The position numbers and the translations under genes were made by a program. A stretch of 64,000 bases of DNA, from contig CP136064.1 of NCBI GenBank assembly GCA_032622095.1, positions 145,771,297-145,835,296 on the forward strand. Direction: 5' to 3'. The stretch is from Siphonodentalium dalli. Taxonomy: Eukaryota; Mollusca; Scaphopoda; Gadilida; Siphonodentaliidae. This document shows, one piece after another, positions 33,425-45,906 of this stretch (position 1 is the first letter of the stretch; the number at the start of each line of letters is the position of its first letter). Below the pieces are notes generated by a model. The model worked only from the letters and a program-made list of their open reading frames with translations. It did no database searches and had not been told where the DNA came from.

Positions 33425-34641
33425 GGAATATTAGCGTCTCTTGGTCTGGGTTCGTTTGTGTTCAGGCATGATCCAGTGTGTATAGTTGTTTTATGTCTCA
33501 TTTAGAAAACGAAAAAGAAACCAAAAATCTCAAAATATCACCGGAGATGGCAAATGAAGTGGATAGTTATGTTAAAGGTTCGTGACTCATTTATGAGCGC
33601 AGATATGTGTACAGAATAGCTATCCTCCCCAAACATTGGAACGTGCATGGAAAGGGACTCATGTTCGAAGTGGGTATATATATTTTCTTTTCTTGACAAA
33701 TGGACATCTGGTGGAAACGCTCTTAATTCCTTCGTGGACCATTTCCTACCTCGTTTCTATGCGTCTGATATAGTATTTATGATGTCAACTAAACGACGCG
33801 AGGGAATTCCCCATGTTCTAAGTTAAGGCCACTTGACTCCGAATGGAAGGTGGAAAGAACTCTGAGATAGGAAGAATATAGATGCCACACGTTCCTTCTA
33901 TCAAGTGTCATGTCGATTGTTGGTGTTGATCTGAATAGTATGCATACATTTAGTCAAAATGTTCTCGAATGTTATATCCAAGAAATGTATGCATGCATGT
34001 TGGTCTGACAATTTGTGTGGAACGCTTTCTTCCACGCATGCAAATGTCAGACCAACTTGCATCCATACTCTATGGAACGCAAAAAATCAACATAAAATAA
34101 TTACTTATATTTACACTCAACCGAGTCAACTGGCAGATTAAAAGAGCAGTAATCACCCATTTCCAACGTGATTCTCGTGATTCAAGTTACGTCTTCACAA
34201 AAAAATGGGAGAAAGTTGGGGTCTGTGCGCGACGTCATGTGACGTAACTTCGAACAACCACTGTCCGGCATCCATGTACCACAATGCGAATGCATGTGTG
34301 AGTGTAAATATGTATATATATGTGATACACCAACTCGAGCTGCATATGATTGTGCAAAGAAGTGTTTGTATGTTGTGATTACTTATCTATCCTGCCAAAA
34401 TAAGCCCTTTGCAACCGCACACTGGTCAATAGTGCAAGTTGTGCAACGAGATGCCGTCAGCTACGACAAAAGACATCGCGATTGTGTCGACGATAGGCTG
34501 TCCGTATCACGATTCACGTTAGTCATATTAATATTTTTATTGAAGTGTTGGGCGAAGGCCTGGTGTAATGAGAACAGTTCCATTTCTCATTTCGGATGTC
34601 ATATAGGCTTAAATTGGGTATTGTACGCCATTTTCAATAAA
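33425..34641 (+). other. Probable 3' UTR of the Wnt gene
   Basis: Sequence after the Wnt stop has no repeat boundary until the MITE at 34,741. The first AATAAA on this strand I see in it is at 34,636-34,641, so the mRNA may end shortly after. It contains an inverted repeat around TGCATGCATGTTGGTCTGAC (33,988) and GCATGCAAATGTCAGACCAA (34,036). The extent is inferred, not shown. Confidence 0.45.
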
Positions 34642-34740
34642 TTCCCGGTAATAACGATCCAATGTCGATAATTTATAGAAAAATAGACAATTTGAGTCGA
34701 GATGTATTAGGCTATGTAAGCGTTCAGGTTCATAATCTCA

Positions 34741-35167
34741 TTAAGCGCCACTCAAATACTATTTATTTAGATTCGGGGTAAACAATATTTGAATCGAGTC
34801 AAGGAACTCACCTACATGTATCAAAGCTCAGAGTTATTAGATATCGATTTTTGAAATCTATGACCTTTTCACCATCAAGATTTATTAGTGGCCCAGTAAA
34901 AAATCACGAGCCGACGGTCTCAGACCAAATTGCGGATGAATAAATTGCGGATGGATAACTCTAAAATCAATAGGCTTTGTGTTGATAAGGCCAAATTTGT
35001 CGAACAACATGTTGATAAATAACACGATTCGGGAAATTTTATACTATAATTTGACAGTGGTTACGAATAATCGATTCCGGTAACTGAAACGTCATTTCTA
35101 ATAATGTTGTTGCTGTTGTTGGAATCTGTTTATATGGAGACCATCAAATCGGATTTATTACCTTTAA
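34741..35167. mobile_element. TTAA foldback MITE, family 1, diverged copy
   Basis: Starts TTAAGCGCCACTCAA and ends TCGGATTTATTACCTTTAA. The left arm contains ATTTGAATCGAGTCAAGGAA and TCAGAGTTATTAGATATCG, shared with other copies. The right arm has lost its matching segment and holds GTTGTTGGAATCTGTTTATA, also found near the right end at 50,280. Non-coding, and probably among the older copies in the window. Confidence 0.75.
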
Positions 35168-37400
35168 AATCAAAGTTAATAATTTGATATAAATTTAACT
35201 TGTGGCTGGAGCCATAAATTAAATTACGAATTTCCGTGTACCAGACGAAATCAAACTAATTGACGGAAAGTGGATTGGGCAATGCGTGGCACACATGACC
35301 GTGTAAAAAATTATGTTGATATGGGGGGCGTAAGTTTACTCAAGCCACTTACTAACTAGTGACTATAAGATTTGCTTGAAAACTGTACAAAAATTACTCG
35401 ACAATTTGTATTTTTGCATTCCGGCTAATATGCCATCCGTAACATTACTTCGTACTCAACGGACTTTCAAATAATGTAAATCTGGTTTCTACGACTCAGA
35501 TACTATAGAAAGCAACAACAACATTTGAGTACGGTATCCTATTATGCTAATTTACATGCAAATGTCAATTGATTTACGTCCATACGTTAATACATGTGTT
35601 ATTACATCCTTTAAACCCAGTTAGTTGAATTGCGGCATTTATTGCAGACGCATTATATGTGTTTTCTGTCAAATGTCAATTTAAAATGTTTTCTGTTATA
35701 ACTTCATAGAAGCAAATTCCGACAACGGCTCAGTGTCAAGCCGCATATATATGGAGAAGTTATCACATGACGCTGTTAGCGATCCATAATTTGTCCAGCT
35801 GCATGTTGGTCGATGCGGATATATACATCACATACATGCTCGCTCGAATATAGGCTAGAACTGATACACTTATATAGGAAGTATAAACGGTTAAGGTAAC
35901 TCAGGTTAACACTGACATAAAGATAAATGTAGAAACTGTGCACGTACACAACTCAATTTATTTTTATGAATGTGTGTATCGCGATCTCGTCAATTCGTTA
36001 TACATGTATATGTGCGTATCGTCGGGTATATATGCAGGTTTCGCGGTTAAGCGAAATTTAATAATTTAATTTAATAATTTAAATAAACCGCGTCTGTATC
36101 ACTCAAAAATCACTTCTATCGGGTATAAAACTGATGCGAGTACCACATGGAAGGTAAGTTTAGATAGTTCACACGATTACACGAATGGCCACTCTAGTAT
36201 AGTCGTTGTAGTGGTTTTGAAGAGTGAACCTAGAAAAATTGTTATAAAGCCAGTTTTTGTGTCATTTTGACCGGGAATATTTCGACAACAATATATCCAA
36301 AATCCGCTAAAATCCGCTTTGGGGAAATTATTTTACCGACATTTGAATACATGCAGGGATTTTCGTCATTATGACACAAAATTGCCGATTGCAGATAAGA
36401 TACATGCAGACAGTTTACTTGTGTGAGTTCGCAAACCACGCATCAGTGGCAAGTTTGCGTGGATAATTGTCATATGAGTATACGATAGTACGACCCACAA
36501 CAGTATAGGCCATCCGTGCCTTCCACTAATAAAGAGCGTTAAAGTAGAACTCCAATGCAAGCGTGCGTGCCACAATAAAGAGCGCGTTCTACGAGCGTTG
36601 GAGGACAACGCCATTATACACGTAAGCCATGTGTGCGCTCAAGTAATAAAGTGCATGCGTTATTATAGAACGCCATAACGCATGTCACTTCAGTTGTGTA
36701 AGCAATAGTTCACATTGTACGCAGTTGTTTCTCATTTATCATTTCGATTTTATAACTCTAATTGTGAAAGTATTGAAAGTTGTTTTTAGGAGTCGGTCAC
36801 AGGTTTCATGTTGAAACCTAACAACATACGCAGATTCGTTATTACGTGGGAGAATCCAGATGATTGATCATGGATTACACGCCATAGTTCCGTAAATGAA
36901 CAGACCAGATTACACGAACAGATCCTAATCGCTATTTCGTGGATTTTTGTGGATTTTCATGGATTATTGCAGAATATATACGATCCATATAAAATAATAT
37001 AAAATATGTAGCTGAATCTGTGCTGTCGAGTGTATTGATAGTAACGCGAGGGACCACTTCGATTGATGGCGAATTTGAAGCTTGTCAATTTCAACATGTT
37101 CATTTCATAATTATATTCATAAAATGTAGCCCACACGCATGTTGATTTCAACTAAACTCGGCGATTAACGTCATCATTTACCGAATTTGAGTGATCGAAC
37201 CTAAATGTATCTTCTGCTGTGTTCGTAATTATATGCTCCTTCTTACTCAAGATATAGTATGATTATATAATATCTATGTATTAACAACTAAGTGTATGTA
37301 CTTTATATCTAGTATTTAAACAAAAAATCCATATTTAAACTGTTTTGTTTCGTTAAATGCAGTCATCTCGCAGTCTCTGTAGTGCCTAAACACAGGCATT
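35168..37400. other. Unassigned sequence
   Basis: No gene recognised. A local cluster at 36,520-36,690 repeats AATAAAGAGCG and GCGTT/AACGC words in both orientations (CTCCAATGC at 36,549 pairs with GCGTTGGAG at 36,594), a weak sign of another foldback repeat. Open frames at 36,242-36,439, 36,369-36,614 and 36,957-37,151 lack motifs. Confidence 0.4.
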
Positions 37401-37619
37401 TGTTTGGTCCAAATGTTGTCCATTACTTTGAAGATAAAGCTTACTCAAGATTTTGATTCGGTCCTATGTCAAGAAGAATAGCATCGACCATGCCATTGTG
37501 CAGGGCGCGTGTCCACGTTTGGTTATAACACCATCACTGTTCGGACTCGGCATAGAAATGAACCATGTGTTTGTTTCCAAGTGACTAGTGAACGAGTAAT
37601 CTCGGTTGGGATTCTCTGT

Positions 37620-39440
37620 TACCAACTTTGATGGCAGGGGAACCTTCCATGGAATGGGGATGATTGCAATATCAATGATATGTGATCATGAGACAAAAGC
37701 GATTGAGGGTTGATGAGCTCGTGATTGATAAAGGAGTGTCCATCCCTAAATATGTTGATGTTATTGACAAAGGAATTTCCAATATCAAACTGAAAACTCT
37801 TCTTCGTTTGGCCACACCTTACACCCTCCCATCTGATCACAGCACGGAACGCATGTGGCCATCATGTTTTTTCAGTAAGAGTTGAGACCTAGCTCGAGCT
37901 GGTCAGGATTCATGCAAAGTGCTTGCTCGCTGGACGACACTGACCGCTGAGAAATCAGATGTTCTGTTCCGTCCCATAATTTACTCTACACTCATGTATG
38001 TTGAGGAACATGTACGTAGATTGAACACCCAAACCCCGTGTATCCATTTCGGCCATATTTTGTGGTTCAAGGCGGTAAACACAATAACCTCTAAGTCAAT
38101 GAACATAGTGAGTTGGCTCGGATGATTTCATACTGTAGTGAGCTTCATGGAGTATCGCCTCGATGATGAAGGGGTTGGTACAGTGAGCCATGATATATTG
38201 AAATGCAGTGTCGATGGTCTTGCTTGATCTGTACCTAGTTGATAGCTGAAGTTGTCCCAGTCGAGAAGGACATCAGTTCTGCGGACAATGAATCGATAAA
38301 GGAACAAGATGGCACAGTAGCATCACAAGTAAAACAGGCTGATGTCCACGTTAATGTTGGCGAAAACACGAATTGGCAAAGGCTCGGACTGATTTCGTTC
38401 TAGAAGGCGAATATTCACACAAGGGAATTGACGCCATTCTTGGTAGCGAAGCTGTTCTCCATACAGCGAAGTGGATCAAAAACTCAACATACAAGGAAGT
38501 AGCCATATGCGTTATCGGAAGTAAGTCCGAACAAAGAGTATGGCTCGAGTTCCATCGTGTTCGATGGTTCGGTCATAGCTCGTCTATTAAAGATCACGAG
38601 CACATCCGGCAATCTGCAAAACGTGCCGACGTTCGGGTCACTGACAAAACAGTGATCCACAATAACCAGCAAATGTTCCTCCCAAATGAGAGAAACAAAA
38701 GTCAGTTCATCAAATTGAGGGGCGCCTCTGATCGGATGATGGGCACGCAGTTCACTGCAGTGGTGACGTTAGTACTTTGAGAGTTTATCGTGCCCCAGCG
38801 TTGAATCGAACATGGCCGACAATCTGATGCTCGGAAACTGGCAAAGGTGGTGCGGCCATATAGCGATTCGGCGACACAGTGCGCAAGGCTGGACATTTTA
38901 CAACTTCCCATATCCTGTTTGCACATGTATGTGGATGCTGTGATACCACATCTGCGTTATTCGGACATGGGAACATGAGTCTGTTGAAGTTCGCAACAAT
39001 ATTACTCACGCAGGAGTCTATTGCAAATCAGAAACAATCGGCGAGGCCGACATGCGGCTTTACCTTGTGTGTGGTGGTAAGAAAGAAGACTAACTAAATA
39101 CACTTCGCCATGCGAAGTTTATGGACATTGTATCTTCTAGCAAGACTGACTGCGTTAGAGCCCAAAAACTACCAAACGAAAGAGCGGCAAACTCAAGTCT
39201 CAGAGTTCATCTGCCGGTCATGAATCGGAGAACACTGAATAACGACGTATTGAATCATGAGATATGGGGTTGGGGACTTCGTGTCGCGGAACTTGCCCAG
39301 TTATGAATGACCAGTATGAAGCCCAATGCGTATTGCTCAAGTCGGTACAGTGCAAGTGTAAGATGACACAAACAAAACATGTGATATGTGTGCATCTGTC
39401 TCAAATGTGTTATCGCTTGTAGAGAGGGCTGTATTAATTT
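37620..39440 (+). pseudogene. Frameshifted copy of a multicopy GCDTTSAL-family protein
   Basis: Pieces in shifting frames reproduce, in order, a large uncharacterised protein family that I remember as highly multicopy in cnidarians, molluscs and brachiopods. NFDGRGTFHGMGMIAI (37,624), then QTPCIHFGHILWFKAVN (about 38,030), then IVSWLG and FHTVVSFM (about 38,105-38,155). Next is a decayed middle (135-codon frame at 38,373-38,780), then the signature CDTTSALFGHGNMSLLKF (about 38,939-38,993), GGKKED and LRHAKFMDIVSSSK (about 39,098-39,145), NERAANSSLRVHL, and EIWGWGLR (about 39,262) followed by a VQCKCK remnant (about 39,350). Stops and frameshifts throughout make it non-functional. The function of the intact family is unknown to me; its copy number suggests a mobile-element origin. 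Confidence 0.85.
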
Positions 39441-40028
39441 AAAAGAAATACTGGTAGGAGATGAGGTTTGAGTATATTGATATATCTGATACACAAGTCC
39501 GAAATTATGACTCATTTCCATATGCTGGTCATCACTGGCCGATCTCTATCAACAAAATAAAAAATACATAATTGTCATTTTGGTGGTCATCTTTGTGGCC
39601 ATCCTTCTGACTCCCTGGGACCGATATTTGGTCAATGTGACTCCTGTGGAATCTTCTGTCAAACGTGATGACATTTCTTCGAAAGCAATATCATTATCTC
39701 TGCCCGACAAGGACTAATGCTGTTTTGGGAATATTTTTCATTTTTGGCCGCCATCTTGGACGCCATCTTGAATCCTGAATTTTCCCCAGGGCGGATTTTA
39801 ACGGATATAGGATACGTCATTCCCAAAACCAAAACCAGCTTTATAACAATTTTTTCTAGGTTCAACCTCCCGACGACCACACTACTCTTTACAGTCTGAA
39901 TTTGTCAGCTTAGGCTGTTAGTGCAACAGAGGGAACTGAAATAATTCTAGACGCCGAAAATAATGTGTAATATAAATATTTCAACAAATTAGCTGTCGCT
40001 ACACCACTGTGTCGGCAGAGGTAATCAT
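39441..40028. other. Intergenic, with a GGCCGCCATCTTGG repeat word
   Basis: GGCCGCCATCTTGGACGCC at about 39,747 belongs to the widespread GGCCGCCAT-type dispersed repeats. Nothing coding recognised. Confidence 0.35.
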
Positions 40029-40460
40029 TTAAGGCTACTCAATCCGATTCGACGGTCCCCATATCATCAGATTCCAACAACGACAGCATTTTTTGAAATG
40101 CCGCTTCAGTTATCAGAATCGATTAATTGCCAAAAAATGCTAACCACAGTCAACTATAGTATAAAATTGCCCAAAACCTGTTATTTATCAACGTTTTGTT
40201 CAACGAAATTTTGTCGGTTGTCAAATATCTGACACAAAAAATTCCACTGGATTTTAGAGTTATCGATCTTCATCCGCTATCTTGTCAGATAAGTTCTTCT
40301 CGTCGACAGTTTACTAACTAAAATAATAGATTTCAAATATCGATATCTGATAACTCCTAGCTTTGATAGGTGGGTTCCTCGACTCGAATCAAATATTTTT
40401 TACCCCCGAAGCCAAGGAAATAGTAATTTGCGAGCGTTAATTCGGATTGAGTACCTTTAA
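40029..40460. mobile_element. TTAA foldback MITE, family 1, copy 2
   Basis: 432 bp from TTAAGGCTACTCAATCCGA to TCGGATTGAGTACCTTTAA. The inner arms include GATTCCAACAACGACAGC at the left and, at the right, GGTTCCTCGACTCGAATCAA and ACCCCCGAAGCCAAGGAAAT. Same termini and TTAA tips as 49,842-50,329. No coding potential. Confidence 0.88.
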
Positions 40461-41960
40461 TATAAAAAAAATATTAGATGTTTAGTTCCGTCCAAGCAAC
40501 ACTTCAAACAACAACAACAACAATATCAGCAACAATACAATTCGATAATACGCTTTTTGGAGATATGTTGTATTATTATTATTCGAAAACTAACATAGAT
40601 TGAGAAACAGCTGGTGCTTCACATATTTCACTCAACGTTTTTAAGTGACTTTCCAATCAATTTTGTGTAATTGTCTAATACTAGCTACATCTACTTTCCA
40701 AGTTCGTGGAAAAAGTAGGAATAAAATGTTTCCCAGTGCAATGACAGGCGCCCCTGCATGTTCACTGGGCTCTCTCCCCGACTCAAATTATTATTATTAT
40801 ATACCTCTGAATCAATACATAAATTTCAGGGAAGAGTTACAATATATTTAAGCTGTGATGGAAACATGTCAATTTGGCTCCAGGAATAATGGTGTATATA
40901 TATCATTTGGCAAGTTCCATAGCTGATTTCAGAACGAGCTGTAATTCTGACGCCACATAATCCTCCACGGTCATAAAGGGGGAGAGTTATGATCCAACGG
41001 CGATGTGTTGGCGGTACAACACCATAAACTCGCCAATAACTGAATAAATTAAAAGTTACTTAATAGCCATAAAATTAGGTATTTATAATTTGCACAACGA
41101 TCATCATCCATCGCCGATATACAATTGCAATGTACTCGCCAAGATATAAATAACAAACGCGATCAGGCGCACGGAACACTGAACGTAAGAATATGGTGGT
41201 GCATGCGTACACCAATCGCATAAGAAATGCGGGTGGATTTTGTTTGTACCTGAGCAAGGCGCAAAATTGCACCCGCAATATACGTTTACTATTTCTACTT
41301 ACATTTTGTCATTATAACATCGTACTGAAATTGGCCTCTAATGGTGTACCGTCTCGTTGATACTTGGTGAAATTGTCGATGGTTCTACTTTTTTCATTAG
41401 AAAAATGGAAATCGGTGAAATAGCTCTGTTGTTCACATTCAAAACGTATTACCTCTAACAACGCCAGTAAGTTTCTTGTACACGTGTGTGTCCATGTAAG
41501 GTATTGCTACATAGATATACATCTGGCGGGGAAAGTCAGATGTTTTCAACTCTTTAACTTTTGTTAGATCATGGAGTCCATTGTTCAGTCTGTACTTAAA
41601 GGTAAGGATGGCCTTCGTTGTGGGCTATATTTTAGAAATAACAGTTAACAAATTATGAAAAAGTCCTCAAGAATATATTACTAGTCTAGTATAATGAGAG
41701 TATGAATGCGATATTATCCACAAAACACACGTTGTGTGAGCCCAGCGTTTGTTCATATACAGCACGTAAATGGTGAGCGATAAGCAAAACACTCAACACC
41801 GTGGGTTGGTTTACTTACAGAGTACTAAAATTACCATAACATGCAATTTACGCGATATTTATGATTGGTATAAGAATAAAATGTGTCTATAATAGAATAT
41901 TAGAGTACAATCCCACTTTTACAATCGTTCCCAGACTTTTGGTAATTCCCAAGGCTGACG
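40461..41960. other. Unassigned sequence
   Basis: No gene recognised. A short ATGGAGTCCATTGTTCAG reading at 41,571 ends in AAAG|GTAAGG, which looks like a splice donor, but ten codons are too little to call an exon. Confidence 0.35.
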
Positions 41961-41964
41961 AAGG

Positions 41965-42117
41965 AATAGTTCAGTGATTATCCCATTGTTCGGCACACGC
42001 AACTCATGCATAACAGACATATCGCACGGGCGCTTCAAAGTAGCTTCAATTATTACACCAGAGGCCACGCACAGGGGCATGAACACCGCTATGTTGCCCA
42101 AACACACACTGCCATTA
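41965..42117. repeat. Dispersed repeat R42, copy 1
   Basis: TTCAGTGATTATCCCATTGT and CAAAGTAGCTTCAATTATTA then CCACGCACAGGGGCATGAAC recur in the foldback at 44,561-44,845, partly in the same and partly in the opposite orientation. Confidence 0.7.
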
Positions 42118-42356
42118 TCACTGGGGGCCCACCGCTCCTGCTAAATCAGTTCGAAATCGTATAATCGTCCAGTGCGCAATCGCCAGGCTCCTGTGCGTTT
42201 CCGGCGAGAGAAAGTCTATACCATGCCCAGAAATTGAGCCCAGGGAGCATATATGTAAGAAGTTTATATAAGAAAATTACATTTTCCCCTCAATTAAAGG
42301 CCATTCTGTATATGGAAAGCGGCTCTTGATCCGCAGGATTCAATAAACCTGAAATT
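42118..42356 (+). repeat. 240-bp dispersed repeat with AATAAA end, copy 2
   Basis: Partner of 28,926-29,172, from CACTGGGGGCCC to CCGCAGGATTCAATAAACCT. It joins R42 directly at its left edge, which the other copy does not, so the left boundary of the family is near the CACTGGGGGCCC word. Confidence 0.75.
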
Positions 42357-42780
42357 CTTTGTATTTTTCCCCCAACCTCATAATTTCCAGTGCTTTTTAC
42401 CATGACAAATCCGAAAGCATTCTGGGTGGAGCATGTGCTCAATTTTACTACCATCATATGTTATTGTCATCTTGGTATTGTTTTTAATATTGCCAATCAA
42501 AATCATTGTCATGTGGGGATCGGAACAAGGTTTAAAAAATATCACAAAATGATACGTTGCCTTTGCGATAACAAGCTACATGACGGGTGCGCATTCGGCG
42601 AAAGTGCACCAGTCCGAAAGCGTCACCTCAGTGTGCTTTCATGTTGATTTCGATGCTTCACGGTTTCCATGAAGCTAGTTTTGTTGATATGAAGGGACGT
42701 GGCGCCGGCGATATTATCATAGGGGTGTATTCCGCCCAGCGACGTGGCGACAAGGGGGTTTGAGGGGACTAACCCTCCAA
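42357..42780. other. Unassigned sequence
   Basis: The 85-codon frame at 42,390-42,647 has no recognised motif. Confidence 0.35.
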
Positions 42781-43330
42781 CTTTGGTCAAAATATTCAAC
42801 AGCTGGAAAGTTCATGCCTCACACAGCATTTGTTTGAAATTTTACACCACTTATAGGTTTTAATTGTTAGTTGGTTGATTTTCCAACAACTAATTAGTGG
42901 GACAGTTGGAAAGTTCAAACCCAGTGATCGACTATTTTGGACCCCTCTGGACGGCGGCCATTTTAAATCGGATGTGTTTGGTGAATATGTGGGGTTTCTT
43001 ATGGGGGGGGGGGCTAACATACACCACTCTTTGTTCGACTTAAATCGGTAAAGGGCCGAGAAATGGCATGGGTTCCCTATTTGAATCCCTCTGGACGGCG
43101 GCCATGTTGGATTGGGTGGGGTGTGTGGAAATAAAGTCTTGCAGCCATCATACAACACCCTTTATTTGAGCGAAATAAGGAATAGAAGTCACATTCGTCG
43201 TATACGTTGAGTACAAGCTGAAAACGGCGGCCATTTCATAAAAGTGGCGGCCATTTTGAATATGTCGACCATTGTGGTTGGTTTGTCGGAAAAAAAGTAA
43301 GTCTTCATAATTGACATACACTGGCCATTC
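42781..43330. repeat. Diverged units with CTCTGGACGGCGGCCAT
   Basis: CCCTCTGGACGGCGGCCAT occurs at 42,944 and 43,079, each followed by a G-rich word and a CATACA(C/A)CAC(T/C)C word, so at least two units of about 135 bp. A further GGCGGCCATTT pair is at 43,223-43,255. The minus-strand frame 42,796-43,158 is a shadow. Confidence 0.6.
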
Positions 43331-44031
43331 ATGCCAAATGTTATGTTTGCATCATAAAGTGGACGATTCTGTTACTATATTTGATACTTGTCCACCTTAT
43401 ATATTTTGCAATGGTAACATCTATATTTCGTCTGCAAAGCGCAAAGAGACAAATTTGTGCACAAATATTAGATAAAATGTCATTGTGCTCGGCTTTAACG
43501 ACTATAATCTACTAAATTATCGATGAATTATGTGCAATATCGAAATTATTTATCGTGGGTGCGCAAGGGAGCTTATCATTTTTGTTCGTTTTCGAACTGG
43601 AGCCATACAAATTTCGCACTGGAACCACCGTATGCTTGTCTTTTAATGTGCCACCTGTAGACCTGTTCAGATTGTCCGTGTATATATGCTTGCACTTTCG
43701 TGTACCGGAGATAACAAACTTACCAGAAAAAACTATGGTTTGCCCATTGGAATGTCCAGTTTCTGGTCTAATAACTAAGTTTATCGCCGAAGGTTACGGT
43801 AAAATGTCGAAAAAGAAGTGATAAACTCCTGATTGTTCAATCTTCCGTGAGCGCTAAAATTCAAATTCAACACACACGTATACAGACGTTGATATTGAAA
43901 AAATCACTATTTAAATTTTAAAGAATAATTTATTTTTTTTAAAGAAAATACTTGCCATTTTAAGTGCCGTCACGCTAATTTTTATAAAATTGCAGAAATG
44001 TTCGTTAATTAGGTGCTGGTTGTTATTGTTA
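43331..44031. other. Unassigned sequence
   Basis: An 88-codon frame at 43,555-43,821 (GTG at its first codon) has no known domain. I could not connect it to any gene. Confidence 0.35.
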
Positions 44032-44540
44032 TTTTAACGGAATTCTGAGTTGGTCATTCACGAAACCAATATATTTTATATTCTATAATTAAAATCATGG
44101 GTATACAATATATTATCTTGTTTATGGATATTGTAGGAAGACTAATCTGGCCGTGTCAAATTGAGCTATAGCGTTGTGATATCTCGCAGGACAACACGTG
44201 CATTTCGGGTTTTCGTGGGGTGTGTATCCGCTGTATGTCTTATAGTTGCAGTATGTAACCATTATGACCGCGTTAATTGCTTCCGATGTCTAGGTATGAA
44301 CAATGGCTGGGCCATGCACTCTTGGCGGGAACACAATACCTCCGATTTGTTATCCGCATTTAGAAGCTTTCTGCTGTGGTGAATGAGAAACCGGCAGTAA
44401 TAAGCCGTAGTTTTTTTGTAATAATTTGAAGGATTAGTTGTTTAAACGGAATTCTGAGGCGGTGCATTCATGTAACCAATATATTTTATATTATAATTTA
44501 TATTTATGGCTAATAATATGATCTTGAGGGCGTTATCATT
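44032..44540 (+). repeat. Pair of ~100-bp direct repeats
   Basis: TTAACGGAATTCTGAGTTGG (44,034) and TTAAACGGAATTCTGAGGCG (44,442) head two copies that share AACCAATATATTTTATATT, 400 bp apart. The intervening ORF (44,161-44,382) has no known motif. The pair could be terminal direct repeats of a small element. Confidence 0.6.
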
Positions 44541-44560
44541 TCTGATTATGGTTTTCTTGT

Positions 44561-44845
44561 ACCAGATGCCACGCACAAGGGCATGAACACCGCTATGCTG
44601 CCCAAACACATGCACTGCCATTATACACCGTTACAATATACACACCTCTTGTATACTATACCATGGAGTAATCAGGCGCATATAGTGACGGCATATAAAT
44701 GGAGTGAGGGTGGGTGGAACGGTTCGGTTCTACAAGCCCCTGTACATAATAGCCTCTGGTATAATAATTGAAGCTACTTTGAAAATACCGTGCGATTTGT
44801 TTGTTATGAGTGGCGTGTGTCGAACAAATGGGATATCACTGAACT
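44561..44845. repeat. Foldback version of repeat R42
   Basis: CCAGATGCCACGCACAAGGG at the left pairs in the inverse sense with CCCCTGTACATAATAGCCTCTGG near 44,736-44,758. Both derive from the sequence also present at 41,965-42,117. Confidence 0.65.
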
Positions 44846-45070
44846 ATTAGTTTGCCGGCCTCGAGAATTAGTGTGTACAAAAAAATACAATATATATACA
44901 TCAACAGGGTGAGCGGAAGGGGTGGCCATAGTAACAAATGCATTGGTTGAATTATTTATTAACTGGTAGAATAACTACATTTATTATAATTATTCCACAG
45001 AACTAATCCAGTTCCGAAAATATTCATGGGTACTCAGGACCACTGATGACCAGATAATCCCCCAAACGAA

Positions 45071-45906
45071 TTAAGGGCTTTGTCAACCCATTTTCCCCAA
45101 AATTTGATGGAGTAGAAATAAAGGATTGCGTTAATTTATATAGAGGTATCAAAAATTATTTTTTTCGAACCCTAATGCAACAAACATATATAAGAAAAAA
45201 TATGGGAATGTGTACTAAACACTATGAAGAATGATGAACAATTAAACTATATTCATATTTACCAAGCGTTCTTTGAAAAATTTGCTCAGAACCACTTGTA
45301 TACAAATGGTAGATTTGCTTGCTCAGTAATTCTGTAGAGAAGATGACACTTGATGTGTGGATTAGAGGTCACATTGTGTCCAGTGTAGCTGGGATTGTTA
45401 TCTGCCTGTGTGCCAGCCTGTGGCCACTGGACCGTAAGGGATTATTCCATGATGGTGACCTATTTAGTGGTTACAGGGTGGTGTGCCACATTGAAGCTTA
45501 AGAAATTATTTTATCAACTCACACTGTCAATAGTTAACCAATTGCTGCCAGCTCCCAGTCAGCCATGTTGTTGGAAGTAAATATATCATTTGTAAACAAC
45601 TGGTTCTGATACATTTTCCAAAGAACACTTGGTAAATATGAATATATTTGTATTGTTCATCATTCTTCACAGTATTCAGTACATATTTCCATATTTATTT
45701 CTTAGAGATATTGGGTTTGAATTTTTTTTTTTTTTAAACCTCTATCAAGTTCACATTTTGTATTTCTAAGATAATCCATCATGATTTATACTCTTAAAAT
45801 GGTGCATCAATGGGTTTCGTTGCTGTGATTGCTAATAAAAGTGAACATAATCCATTATTTTGACTCCATCAAATGTGGGTTGAAAATGTGTTAGCGAAGT
45901 CCTTAA
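45071..45906. mobile_element. TTAA foldback element, family 2
   Basis: 836 bp between TTAAGGGCTTTGTCAACCCA and the inverse TGTGTTAGCGAAGTCCTTAA, with TTAA at both tips. The arms are about 250-300 bp: for example GAAGAATGATGAACAATTAA (45,226) and TTGTTCATCATTCTTCACAG (45,653). The centre (45,345-45,575) is non-repetitive. Its 60-codon frames are not recognisable. TTAA tips fit the piggyBac-type target, as for family 1, but the termini differ. Confidence 0.85.

Noticed and set aside
34294-34671. Cys-containing frame after the Wnt exon starting MCECKYVYICD
   Set aside because: The cysteine spacing does not follow Wnt, it follows the Wnt stop, and it lies in the probable 3' UTR.
41571-41605. ATG-started 10-codon stretch ending at a GTAAGG donor-like site
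   Set aside because: Too short, with no acceptor partner or homology. Such patterns are frequent by chance.
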